20,429 nucleotides of DNA from Ruminococcus sp. (GTDB taxonomy: Bacteria > Bacillota > Clostridia > Oscillospirales > Ruminococcaceae), in contig JAIDNR010000219.1 in the NCBI GenBank assembly GCA_029063695.1, positions 1-20,429 on the forward strand. The letters run 5' to 3'. The translations under genes were made by a program, and so were the position numbers. The notes beneath the pieces were generated by a model, which had not been told where the DNA came from, searched no databases, and was given only the letters and a program-made list of their open reading frames with translations. Positions 13,643-20,429 of the stretch are shown here, piece by piece. Each line of letters starts with the position of its first letter. The stretch's first letter is position 1.

Positions 13643-14995
13643 TTATTTCTTTCTTTTTTCCATATATCTTGTAAGAAAACCGTTGTCATAGTTACCGCTA
13701 ATAAATTCGGGACGTTTTATTATTTCAAGCTGAAAGTCAATATTTGTATCAACTCCGCTTACAATAAATTCGGACAATGCCCAACGCATTTTTCTTATAG
13801 CCTCTTCACGGTCTGAACCGTGTACAATAAGCTTGCTTATCATTGAATCATAGTAGGGTGTAATAGTATATCCCTGATATACCGCACCGTCGATTCTTAT
13901 TCCCGGACCGCCCGGAACATAAAGAGCGTTTATTGTTCCCGGAGACGGTCGGAAGTTCTGTTCGGGATTTTCAGCATTGATACGGCATTCTATGGCGTGA
14001 CCTCTCAGCACAATATCTTCCTGTCTTACATCAAGCTCCATACCCGATGCAATTTCAATCTGTGCTTTTACAAGGTCAAATCCCGTTACTTCTTCTGTAA
14101 TCGGGTGTTCAACCTGTATTCTTGTATTCATTTCCATGAAATAGAAGTCTCTGTTTTCATCAACAAGAAATTCTATAGTTCCTGCGTTGTAGTATCCGCA
14201 CTGTTCAGCGGCAGTTACAGCGGCTTTGCCCATTCTCTCACGTAGTTCGGGGCTTACAATCGGACTCGGACATTCCTCAAGAATCTTCTGGTTTCGTCTC
14301 TGCATTGAGCAGTCACGCTCGCCGAGATAAATTGTATGACCTGATTTGTCTGCTATAATCTGTATTTCAACATGATGCGGATTTACAAGAAATTTTTCGA
14401 TATACACAGTATCATCGCCGAAAAAGTTCTTTGCTTCCTGCTGTGCGGCGATAATCTGAGACTCCAGTTCATCGGGAGAATCAACACGCCTTATACCACG
14501 TCCGCCGCCGCCTGCCGATGCCTTTACGAGTATCGGATAACCGCATTTTTCTGCGACTTTCCTTGCATCGTCAATATCCCTGACAGCACCGTCAGAACCG
14601 GGAATTACAGGAACTCCTGCATTTTTCATTGTCTCTTTGGCAGCCGCCTTGTCGCCGAGCATTTCAATTGATTTATATGAAGGACCGATGAATACTATTC
14701 CCGCTTTTTCGCAAAGTCTTGCAAATTCAGCATTTTCGGACAAAAAGCCGAAACCGGGGTGAATTGCTTCCGCACCTGTATTAATAGCCGCCTGAATAAC
14801 AGCATTCATATTCAGATAGCTGTCTTTAGTTGCAGGAGAACCTATACATACTGCTTCGTCGGCAATCTGTGCGTGAAGCGATTCCCTGTCCGCCGTTGAG
14901 TATACAGCAACACAGCGTACACCGAGTTCACGGCAGGCTCTTATAATACGGACGGCAATTTCACCTCTGTTGGCAATCAATATTTTTCTGAACAT
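13643..14995 (-). CDS. accC: Biotin carboxylase
   Basis: ATP-grasp enzyme of 450 residues that carboxylates the biotin on AccB using ATP and bicarbonate. Domains in order: N-terminal biotin carboxylase domain (ILIANRGEIAVRIIRACRE), ATP-grasp with the glycine-rich loop ASAGGGGRGIR, HHVEIQI, LGERDCSMQRRNQK and the metal/bicarbonate region MEMNTRIQVEHPITE, then the C-terminal domain (GHAIECRINAENP, RPSPG). AAAGGAG is 7 bases before the ATG. Length matches the usual 445-455. It follows fabZ by 12 bases. Confidence 0.97.
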   Translation of the reverse strand: MFRKILIANRGEIAVRIIRACRELGVRCVAVYSTADRESLHAQIADEAVCIGSPATKDSYLNMNAVIQAAINTGAEAIHPGFGFLSENAEFARLCEKAGIVFIGPSYKSIEMLGDKAAAKETMKNAGVPVIPGSDGAVRDIDDARKVAEKCGYPILVKASAGGGGRGIRRVDSPDELESQIIAAQQEAKNFFGDDTVYIEKFLVNPHHVEIQIIADKSGHTIYLGERDCSMQRRNQKILEECPSPIVSPELRERMGKAAVTAAEQCGYYNAGTIEFLVDENRDFYFMEMNTRIQVEHPITEEVTGFDLVKAQIEIASGMELDVRQEDIVLRGHAIECRINAENPEQNFRPSPGTINALYVPGGPGIRIDGAVYQGYTITPYYDSMISKLIVHGSDREEAIRKMRWALSEFIVSGVDTNIDFQLEIIKRPEFISGNYDNGFLTRYMEKRKK

Positions 14996-15007
14996 CGGTT
15001 CACTCCT

Positions 15008-15448
15008 TTACTTATCGGCAATAACACAGGTTATTTCACAGGAAACAGCCTTTTCGCCGTCAACAGTCGCAAGAGCTTTACACGTTGCAACAGGACCTCT
15101 CTGTCTGATTATTTCAACTTCAAGGTCGAGAACATCATTCGGTACAACCTGTCTGCGGAACTTTGCTTTGTCGATACCGCCGAAAAGTCCGATTTTGCCC
15201 TTAAATTCAGGCTTTGACAGCATACATACAGCACCTGCCTGTGCAAGCATTTCAATCATAAGCACGCCCGGGGTTACAGGGTAATTCGGAAAATGACCCT
15301 TGAACCAGAAAGAATCCTCATTGATGTACTTTCTTGCCTTTATCTTTACTCCCACTTCCATTTCAAGTATCTCATCAATTAGAAGAAACGGGTCACGGTG
15401 GGGGATAATTTCCATAATCTGTTCTTTATTCATTAAAACTTCTGACAT
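15008..15448 (-). CDS. fabZ: 3-hydroxyacyl-ACP dehydratase FabZ
   Basis: Hot-dog-fold dehydratase of 146 residues. The catalytic pair is His52 in GHFPNYPVTPG and Glu66 in MIEMLAQ. It starts MSEVLMNKEQIMEIIPHRDPFLLID; Met6 is a possible alternative, but GGAGG sits 7 bases before the first ATG. It performs the dehydration step between FabG and FabK. No FabA or FabN/isomerase homologue is in the window, so how or whether unsaturated acids are made is not visible. Confidence 0.96.
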   Translation of the reverse strand: MSEVLMNKEQIMEIIPHRDPFLLIDEILEMEVGVKIKARKYINEDSFWFKGHFPNYPVTPGVLMIEMLAQAGAVCMLSKPEFKGKIGLFGGIDKAKFRRQVVPNDVLDLEVEIIRQRGPVATCKALATVDGEKAVSCEITCVIADK

Positions 15449-15472
15449 TTTTGTCCTCCATTTAGTCTGATT

Positions 15473-15510
15473 CAGAATGCGGAGTTAAAAATTTTTCAAC
15501 TCCGATTCTG
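15473..15510 (-). repeat. Long intercistronic hairpin between accB and fabZ
   Basis: CAGAAT (15473-15478) plus CGGAGTT (15480-15486) pairs with AACTCCG (15498-15504) plus ATTCTG (15505-15510), a 13-bp stem with one bulged base. The loop AAAAATTTTTC can pair further. No T-run follows leftward, so it is not a standard terminator; RNA processing, stabilisation or partial attenuation inside the operon would fit. Confidence 0.75.
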
Positions 15511-15519
15511 TATTCCGAA

Positions 15520-15996
15520 CTATTTTATAATCATAATCGGCTGGTCAAATTCAACGGGCTGACCGTCGCCGACGAGAATTTTTGTTACTGTGCCGTCAAA
15601 TTCTGACTGCACTTCGTTCATGAGTTTCATGGATTCTATAATCATGATAACGTCGCCTTTTTTCACTTTGTCGCCCACTTTTACAAACGGCGGTTTATCG
15701 GGTGACGGTGCCTGGTAGAAAGTTCCCACAATAGGTGATTTTACAATGTTGCCGTCTGTTTCCTGCTGAACAGGTTCTGTGGCAGCCTGAGACGGTGCAG
15801 GAGTAGCCTGTGCAGGTGCAGTAATACCCATTGGTACAGGCATTACAGGCAGTGCGGACTGGTATTTCTTGCGCTTGATTGTAAGATTACAGTCGCCTAC
15901 GCTTATTGTGATTTCGGAAAGTTCATTATCGGAAACGATTCCTGCAAGTTTTTCAACTGTTTCAATTTCAATCTTATCAAAAATTTTCTTCTCCAT
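15520..15996 (-). CDS. accB: Biotin carboxyl carrier protein of acetyl-CoA carboxylase
   Basis: BCCP of 158 residues. The N-terminal dimerising part (1-45) is joined by an Ala/Pro/Gln linker (about 47-80) to the biotinyl domain (83-158). Lys124 in ESMKLMNEV is the biotin site; the usual EAMKM appears here as ESMKLM. AAGGAG lies 7 bases before the ATG. It sits between fabF and fabZ and is followed by a gap with a strong hairpin. Confidence 0.95.
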   Translation of the reverse strand: MEKKIFDKIEIETVEKLAGIVSDNELSEITISVGDCNLTIKRKKYQSALPVMPVPMGITAPAQATPAPSQAATEPVQQETDGNIVKSPIVGTFYQAPSPDKPPFVKVGDKVKKGDVIMIIESMKLMNEVQSEFDGTVTKILVGDGQPVEFDQPIMIIK

Positions 15997-16007
15997 TTTA
16001 CATCTCC

Positions 16008-17264
16008 TTATTCTGTGACTTTCTTAAAGCATAGCGTTGCATTGTGACCGCCGTAACCGAGTGAATTTGACAGTACAGCATTTACTTCCTGCTCAATATT
16101 GCCGTTTACACAGTAATCAAGGTCGCATTCTTCGTCGGGTACTTTATAGCCAACTGTTGCGTGAATGATATTTTCTTCAATCGATTTTGCACATACGATT
16201 GCTTCAATCGCTCCTGCCGCACCGAGAAGATGACCTGTCATTGATTTTGTTGAGCTGATTTTTACGTTCTTGGCTTCATCGCCGAAAGCAAGCTTTATAG
16301 CTGCCGTTTCATACTTGTCATTAAGACCGGTTGAAGTGCCGTGAGCGTTGATATAATCAATTTCAGAGGGCTGGAGTCCTGCTTCCTGAATGGCAAGAGT
16401 CATTCCCATGCCTGCGGCTTCACCTGTCGGCATTGGTGATGTCATGTGATATGCGTCGCACGTTGCACCGTATCCTGCAACCTCAGCGTAAATTTTTGCA
16501 CCACGAGCCTTTGCGTGTTCATATTCCTCAAGGACAAGTACACCACTTCCCTCGCCGAGAACAAATCCGCTTCTTTCCTTATCAAACGGTACAGCTGCTC
16601 TTTCGAGGTTATCACTTTTTGTCAGAGCTTTCATATTGGCAAATCCTGCATAAGTGAACTCGACATTAGTGCTTTCAGTACCACCTGCGAGACATACGTC
16701 AAGATAGCCGTCCTTGATTTTTCTGAATGCTTCTCCGATTGAATGAGTAGCAGATGCACAGGCTGTTGAAACGTCATAGTTTGCACCCATGAATTTTGTT
16801 TTCATTGCAATTGTACCTGCCGCCATGTTGCTTATCATCATAGGAATATAGAAAGGTGAAACACGTCCTGGACCTTTTTCAAGATATTTTGAATACTCTG
16901 ATAATGTAAGGTCAATACCGCCGATACCCGAACCGACAATGACACCTGCACGGAAACGGTCAATATCCGAAAAGTCTGTACCTGCATCTTCAAGTGCTTC
17001 ATGTGCGGCAACTACAGCGTATTTCGTGAACATATCAATACGCTTTGATTCTTTTTTATCAAAACAGCCTTTGACGTTATAATAAGCCGTTTCGTCAAAA
17101 TCACGGACAATGCCTGCGATTTTTACACCAGTTTTTTCAGTATCAAATTTATCAATAAAAGAAAAACCGATTTTGTTTGCTTTAATTCCTGACCAGAATT
17201 TGTCAACTCCTGTGCCGAGAGGAGTAACTGCTCCCATACCGGTAATAACAACTCGTCTGCTCAT
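16008..17264 (-). CDS. fabF: 3-oxoacyl-ACP synthase II
   Basis: Elongating beta-ketoacyl-ACP synthase of 418 residues. The Cys-His-His triad is complete: Cys169 in STACASATHS, His308 in NAHGTSTGLND and His345 in SMTGHLLGAAGA. GFVLGEGSGVLVLE and SNSLGYGGHNA are typical thiolase-fold markers. It condenses malonyl-ACP with acyl-ACPs after the FabH step. AAAGGA precedes the ATG by about 10 bases. It follows fabG by 34 bases and precedes accB by 11. Confidence 0.97.
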   Translation of the reverse strand: MSRRVVITGMGAVTPLGTGVDKFWSGIKANKIGFSFIDKFDTEKTGVKIAGIVRDFDETAYYNVKGCFDKKESKRIDMFTKYAVVAAHEALEDAGTDFSDIDRFRAGVIVGSGIGGIDLTLSEYSKYLEKGPGRVSPFYIPMMISNMAAGTIAMKTKFMGANYDVSTACASATHSIGEAFRKIKDGYLDVCLAGGTESTNVEFTYAGFANMKALTKSDNLERAAVPFDKERSGFVLGEGSGVLVLEEYEHAKARGAKIYAEVAGYGATCDAYHMTSPMPTGEAAGMGMTLAIQEAGLQPSEIDYINAHGTSTGLNDKYETAAIKLAFGDEAKNVKISSTKSMTGHLLGAAGAIEAIVCAKSIEENIIHATVGYKVPDEECDLDYCVNGNIEQEVNAVLSNSLGYGGHNATLCFKKVTE

Positions 17265-17298
17265 AAATTATATTTCCTTTCCTGTATTTTTTATATTT

Positions 17299-18039
17299 TT
17301 ACATTGAAAGTCCGCCCGAAATTTCAATAACCTGTCCCGTAACATATGAGGCGTTTTCTGAAACAAGGAATGAAACGACAGATGCAATTTCTTCGGGTTC
17401 ACCATATCTGCCTAAAGCAACCTGTGCAAGCATTTTGTTTTTGAGTTCTTCGGAAAGAACATCAGTCATGGGAGTGTGAATGAATCCCGGAGCAACTGCA
17501 TTGCAGGTGATATTTCGTGAGCCGAACTCCTTTGCGACTGTCTTTGTCATTCCGATAATTGCAGCCTTTGATGCAGAGTAATTCACCTGACCGGGATTTC
17601 CGTAAAGTCCTGCAACGGACGAAACATTGACGATTCTGCCGTGACGCTGTTTCATCATAACGGAACATACGTGTTTCATCATATTGTACACGCTTTTCTG
17701 ATTTACTGCAATGACTGCATCATAATCTTCTTCTTTCATACGTGCGAGAAGTGTATCTTTAGTGATTCCCGCATTGTTTACAAGTGCGTCGATACTGCCG
17801 AAATCTGCTTTTATCTGCTTCACCATTGCTTCACACTGGTCAAACTTTGAAACGTCTGCGGCAATGCACTCTGCTTTTACACCATAAGTTCTGCATTCTT
17901 CTGCAACGGCAAGTGCCTTTTCCCTGTCGCTGTCGCTCGGATAGTGATTTATTACAACGTCAAAACCGTCTTTTGCAAGTCTCTTTGCTATACAAGCACC
18001 GATTCCCTGTGATGCACCTGTTATAATTGCTGTAGCCAT
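17299..18039 (-). CDS. fabG: 3-oxoacyl-ACP reductase FabG
   Basis: Short-chain dehydrogenase of 246 residues, NADPH-dependent. It has the Rossmann TGASQGIG (7-14), NNAG (88-91), Asn113, and the catalytic Ser141, Tyr154 and Lys158 (YSASK), with the 13-residue Ser-Tyr spacing of E. coli FabG. A TTG five codons upstream lies within the ribosome binding site AGGAGG, so the ATG at 18039 is the start. It ends in GQVIEISGGLSM, a usual FabG C-terminus. It is 18 bases after the small zinc-ribbon gene. Confidence 0.96.
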   Translation of the reverse strand: MATAIITGASQGIGACIAKRLAKDGFDVVINHYPSDSDREKALAVAEECRTYGVKAECIAADVSKFDQCEAMVKQIKADFGSIDALVNNAGITKDTLLARMKEEDYDAVIAVNQKSVYNMMKHVCSVMMKQRHGRIVNVSSVAGLYGNPGQVNYSASKAAIIGMTKTVAKEFGSRNITCNAVAPGFIHTPMTDVLSEELKNKMLAQVALGRYGEPEEIASVVSFLVSENASYVTGQVIEISGGLSM

Positions 18040-18057
18040 ATTTATCCTCCTCAAATT

Positions 18058-18339
18058 TTATATATCTTCAACTTCAAATTCTGCAAAGATTCTATTACAA
18101 TCTTTGCAGTACCCTGCTGGATTACCTGCTCCCAAGGTCTGTACGGTAAATAACTTGTCATATGTCTGAAAAATCTTTCTGACATGGTGTCCATCATACT
18201 GTTCGGAAGTTGTATCCGAATAATATTTTCCTTCTCCCTCTATACAATAAAAAATTGAACGCGGTGCAGGAAATTTTGCTCTTCCGGTATCAAGTTCTTT
18301 ACCACATATGGGACAGTATTTAAAGCTCAGTTTACTCAT
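18058..18339 (-). CDS. Small double-CxxC (zinc-ribbon-like) protein of unknown function
   Basis: Protein of 93 residues, family not recognised. Cys9/Cys12 (YCPICG) and Cys78/Cys81 (YCKDC) could form one zinc knuckle pair separated by 65 residues rich in Tyr, Phe and charged residues (YCIEGEGKYYSD, GHHVRKIFQTYDKLF). No signal peptide or membrane segment. Its ATG overlaps the fabK stop (ATGA), so it is translated with fabK, and fabG follows at once. It sits where fabD often lies, but is far too short and lacks a GHSxG motif, so it is not a malonyltransferase. GC is near 35% (21-22 of 60 in lines from 18061 and 18121) against 50% in fabG at 17581, which hints at later acquisition. Confidence 0.8.
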   Translation of the reverse strand: MSKLSFKYCPICGKELDTGRAKFPAPRSIFYCIEGEGKYYSDTTSEQYDGHHVRKIFQTYDKLFTVQTLGAGNPAGYCKDCNRIFAEFEVEDI

Positions 18340-19262
18340 ATTTTAAGAAGCTTTTCAGCCTGCTCCATGATTTCCTTTACAATAGCATCGCATGGCTTGA
18401 TGTCATTAATCATACCTGCAATAGCTCCGCAGAGGAACGAACCCTCGTCAAGATTGCCGTCCTGTACAGCCTTGCGAAGTGAGCCTAAAGTAAGTTCCTC
18501 GAATTCATCGGGAGTAAGTGAACCGTCTTTCTCACCGCTTGCGAGTTTCTTTGAAAACTTTGTTTTGATATTTCTGCATGGGTGACCTGTATATCTTCCC
18601 GTAACAACGCTGTCGGTATCTTTTGCCTTGACAACGAGTTCCTTGAAAGTTTCGTGAATCTGACATTCTTCGGAAGCAAGGAAACGTGTACCAATCTGTA
18701 CGCCCTCAGCTCCGAGCATAAATGATGCCGCAACTCCTCTGCCGTCTGCAATACCGCCTGCGGCAATAACAGGAATTTCAAGTGCATCGACAACCTGAGG
18801 AACAAGACACATTGTAGTATTTTCGCCGATGTGTCCGCCTGATTCCGTACCCTCCGCAACAACTGCGTCTGCTCCTGCACGTTCCATTCTTTTTGCAAGT
18901 GAGACGGACGGAATTACGGGAATTACTTTGATTCCTGCCTCTTTCCATGCAGGAATATATTTTGCGGGATTTCCTGCACCTGTTGTAACAACGGCAACTT
19001 TTTCGTCGATACAGAGCTGTGCCAAATCATCGGCATTGGGACTCATCATCATAATATTTACGCCGAAAGGCTTATCTGTTTCTTCTTTACATTTGCGAAT
19101 CTGGTCACGGAGATAGTCTATAGGAGCTGAACCTCCTGCAATAAGACCGATACCGCCTGCATTTGATACGGCTGCTGCAAGGGTATGCTCGGCAACCCAT
19201 GCCATACCGCCCTGTATTATCGGATATTCACAGCCTAAAAGTTCAGTTATTCTTGTTTTCAT
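18336..19262 (-). CDS. fabK: Enoyl-ACP reductase II (FMN-dependent)
   Basis: Flavoprotein of 308 residues of the nitronate monooxygenase/FabK TIM-barrel family, catalysing the last reduction of each elongation cycle. IIQGGMAWVAE (N-terminal FMN region), SGGHIGE with His144 (same position as the Streptococcus pneumoniae active-site His), AAGGIADGRGVAA and GAEGVQIGTRFLASEEC (phosphate binding) are visible. Its place in a fab operon separates it from nitronate monooxygenase. FabK enzymes are known to be insensitive to triclosan. AAAGGAG lies 8 bases before the ATG. Confidence 0.95.
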   Translation of the reverse strand: MKTRITELLGCEYPIIQGGMAWVAEHTLAAAVSNAGGIGLIAGGSAPIDYLRDQIRKCKEETDKPFGVNIMMMSPNADDLAQLCIDEKVAVVTTGAGNPAKYIPAWKEAGIKVIPVIPSVSLAKRMERAGADAVVAEGTESGGHIGENTTMCLVPQVVDALEIPVIAAGGIADGRGVAASFMLGAEGVQIGTRFLASEECQIHETFKELVVKAKDTDSVVTGRYTGHPCRNIKTKFSKKLASGEKDGSLTPDEFEELTLGSLRKAVQDGNLDEGSFLCGAIAGMINDIKPCDAIVKEIMEQAEKLLKI

Positions 19263-19279
19263 GATAAAAACTCCTTTAT

Positions 19280-19301
19280 TTTTAATACTCTTTTAATACT
19301 C
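19280..19301. repeat. 11-bp tandem duplication at the fabH stop codon
   Basis: TTTTAATACTC occurs twice head to tail (19280-19290 and 19291-19301). On the coding strand the unit is GAGTATTAAAA; the first copy encodes the last two residues (EY) and the stop of fabH, the second lies in the fabH-fabK gap. Confidence 0.85.
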
Positions 19302-20279
19302 TAAGATGACACTGCCGTATGTGAGACCTGCACCGAATCCGATGAGGGCAAGTTTCTGCCCACGTTTTATATCGCCTTTGTCAATTGCTTCACAGAGTGC
19401 AAGCGGGATTGATGCACTTGATGTGTTGCCGTGATGGTCAACGGTCACAACGAATCTGTCTGTGCTTATACCCAGATTCTTTGCGGCAGTTTCAATGATT
19501 CTGATATTCGCCTGATGAGGTATAAACCAATCAATGTCAGAACTTGCGACGCCGATTTTTTCAGCGGCGGAATTAAATGCTTTCGGCAGAGCCTTTACAG
19601 CAAATTTATATACTTCCTTGCCGTCCTGATAGAGCTGATGCATAGGCTTTTCGGGGAATCCGTCATCGAAATCGGATTCAACTTTAACCTGCGGAGCAAT
19701 CTGCATATTTCTTGCAAAAAGTTTTTTTGCACCGCTTCCGTCAGATGCAAGGAAAGACGAATATATTTTGTCACTTCTCTCAATTACTGCTGCTGCTGAA
19801 CCGTCACCAAACAGAATGCACGTTCCTCTGTCCTCAAAGTCAACAAAACGTGAGAGTGCTTCGGTTGCAACAACGAGAACGTATTTCAGATTTTCGTCTG
19901 TCTGTAGAAAACACCTTGCCGTATCGAGTGCATAGACAAAACCGGAGCAGGCTGCATTCAGGTCAAAGGCATACGCATTATCTGCACCAACTTCATGCTG
20001 AATTATGCTTGCGATGCTTGGCGTAAGAAAATCGGAAGTTATGGTACTTGTGATTATAAGACCGATTTCTTTCGGGTTGATTCCTGCTTTTTCAATTGCT
20101 TTCAAAGCGGACTGCTTTCCCATATACCATGCAGGTTCCCAGCCTGCCATGTGGCGTGAGCATATACCCGTGCGTGTTCTTATCCACTCATCATTTGTAT
20201 CAATGAACTTTTTGAAGTCGTCATTTGTAAGCGTCTGTTCAGGCAGATAACTGCCCATGCCCATAATATTGATACCCAT
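19293..20279 (-). CDS. fabH: 3-oxoacyl-ACP synthase III
   Basis: Chain-initiating synthase of 328 residues, condensing an acyl-CoA primer with malonyl-ACP. The Cys-His-Asn triad is Cys111 (NAACSGF), His255 (PHQANIR) and Asn285 (HHGNTSSAS); GFGAGLTYGSVILEY ends the protein. AAGGAG is 8 bases before the ATG. It is the first gene of the operon. Whether it prefers acetyl-CoA or branched primers cannot be read reliably from the sequence, but the adjacent VOR-type operon makes branched primers plausible. Confidence 0.97.
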   Translation of the reverse strand: MGINIMGMGSYLPEQTLTNDDFKKFIDTNDEWIRTRTGICSRHMAGWEPAWYMGKQSALKAIEKAGINPKEIGLIITSTITSDFLTPSIASIIQHEVGADNAYAFDLNAACSGFVYALDTARCFLQTDENLKYVLVVATEALSRFVDFEDRGTCILFGDGSAAAVIERSDKIYSSFLASDGSGAKKLFARNMQIAPQVKVESDFDDGFPEKPMHQLYQDGKEVYKFAVKALPKAFNSAAEKIGVASSDIDWFIPHQANIRIIETAAKNLGISTDRFVVTVDHHGNTSSASIPLALCEAIDKGDIKRGQKLALIGFGAGLTYGSVILEY

Positions 20280-20362
20280 AAAAATTGCTCCTTTTCTTTG
20301 GTATATTTACTGCCGTTCTGTCTCCCATGTATTCGGTGAAAAAATAAAAAAGCAAAAAACTG

Positions 20363-20403
20363 TTGTAAAAAACCAAAATATATGTTATATTATTATTGTA
20401 CAA
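20363..20403. promoter_or_regulatory. Overlapping candidate promoters upstream of fabH
   Basis: Leftward: TTGTAC (plus 20398-20403), 17 bases, TATTTT (plus 20375-20380) could start the fab operon near 20368. Rightward: TTGTAA (20363-20368), 17 bases, TATATT (20386-20391) could serve a gene beyond the window. The DNA is so AT-rich that both are tentative. No clear FapR- or FabT-type operator was recognised. The palindrome CAAAGCTTTG lies at 20401-20410. Confidence 0.35.
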
Positions 20404-20429
20404 AGCTTTGGGCAGAATACAATATATAC

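Noticed and set aside
18485..18898. Open frame of 137 residues overlapping fabK in another frame
   Set aside because: fabK has complete active-site motifs across this region; the alternative product is Arg/Leu/Gln-rich nonsense.
20280..20429. FapR or FabT operator upstream of fabH
   Set aside because: No sequence close to the known FapR (TTAGTACCTA-type) or FabT (TTTGA-NNN-TCAAA-type) sites was found; the CAAAGCTTTG palindrome does not match either.
1..20429. CRISPR arrays, insertion sequences, tRNA or rRNA genes
   Set aside because: No regularly spaced repeats, transposase frames with flanking inverted repeats, cloverleaf-like segments or rRNA motifs were seen on either strand.

Overview
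The window reads as chromosomal DNA from an endospore-forming, low-to-moderate GC anaerobe of the Clostridia, most likely Ruminococcus or a close relative (Oscillospiraceae). Evidence: a SpoIVB sporulation protease, the FabK-type enoyl reductase, an AccBCDA/Fab cluster in clostridial style, a ferredoxin-dependent branched-chain 2-oxoacid oxidoreductase, and strong purine-rich ribosome binding sites throughout. The genus is an inference from gene content and protein style; no rRNA is present to confirm it.

Layout, left to right. (1) 107-1273 (+): spoIVB behind a sporulation-type promoter, closed by a hairpin shared with the convergent ptsH (HPr) gene, which has its own near-consensus promoter. 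(2) 1603-1938 is an AT-rich gap with a palindrome. (3) 1939-6458 (-): a leftward unit purB > metallophosphoesterase > small alpha/beta hydrolase > ORF6N phage-type DNA-binding protein > rimM > trmD. The middle three genes are AT-richer than their flanks, and the ORF6N gene carries two striking palindromes. (4) 6459-6630: back-to-back promoters whose -35 boxes lie 3 bp apart drive purB leftward and an ECF sigma/anti-sigma pair rightward. (5) 8252-8276: bidirectional terminator. (6) 8283-11541 (-): P-loop ATPase > ferredoxin > three core subunits of a VOR-type oxidoreductase, one tight operon with its own promoter. (7) 11698-20279 (-): an eleven-gene fatty acid synthesis operon, fabH > fabK > small zinc-ribbon gene > fabG > fabF > accB > fabZ > accC > accD > accA > acpP, with an intrinsic terminator after acpP. 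fabD is absent; the slot between fabK and fabG, where it often lies, holds the unrecognised 93-residue Cys-pair protein.

How it fits together: AccABCD and ACP supply malonyl groups, FabH starts chains, and FabG/FabZ/FabK/FabF elongate them. The neighbouring VOR-type operon interconverts branched 2-oxoacids and branched acyl-CoAs, which are possible FabH primers; this link is inference. No insertion sequence, CRISPR array, tRNA or rRNA was seen. Nothing here is clearly a new system. The best leads are the phage-derived ORF6N gene with its palindromes inside a translation-machinery operon, the zinc-ribbon gene inside the fab operon, the ATPase tied to VOR, and the colliding purB/sigma promoters.
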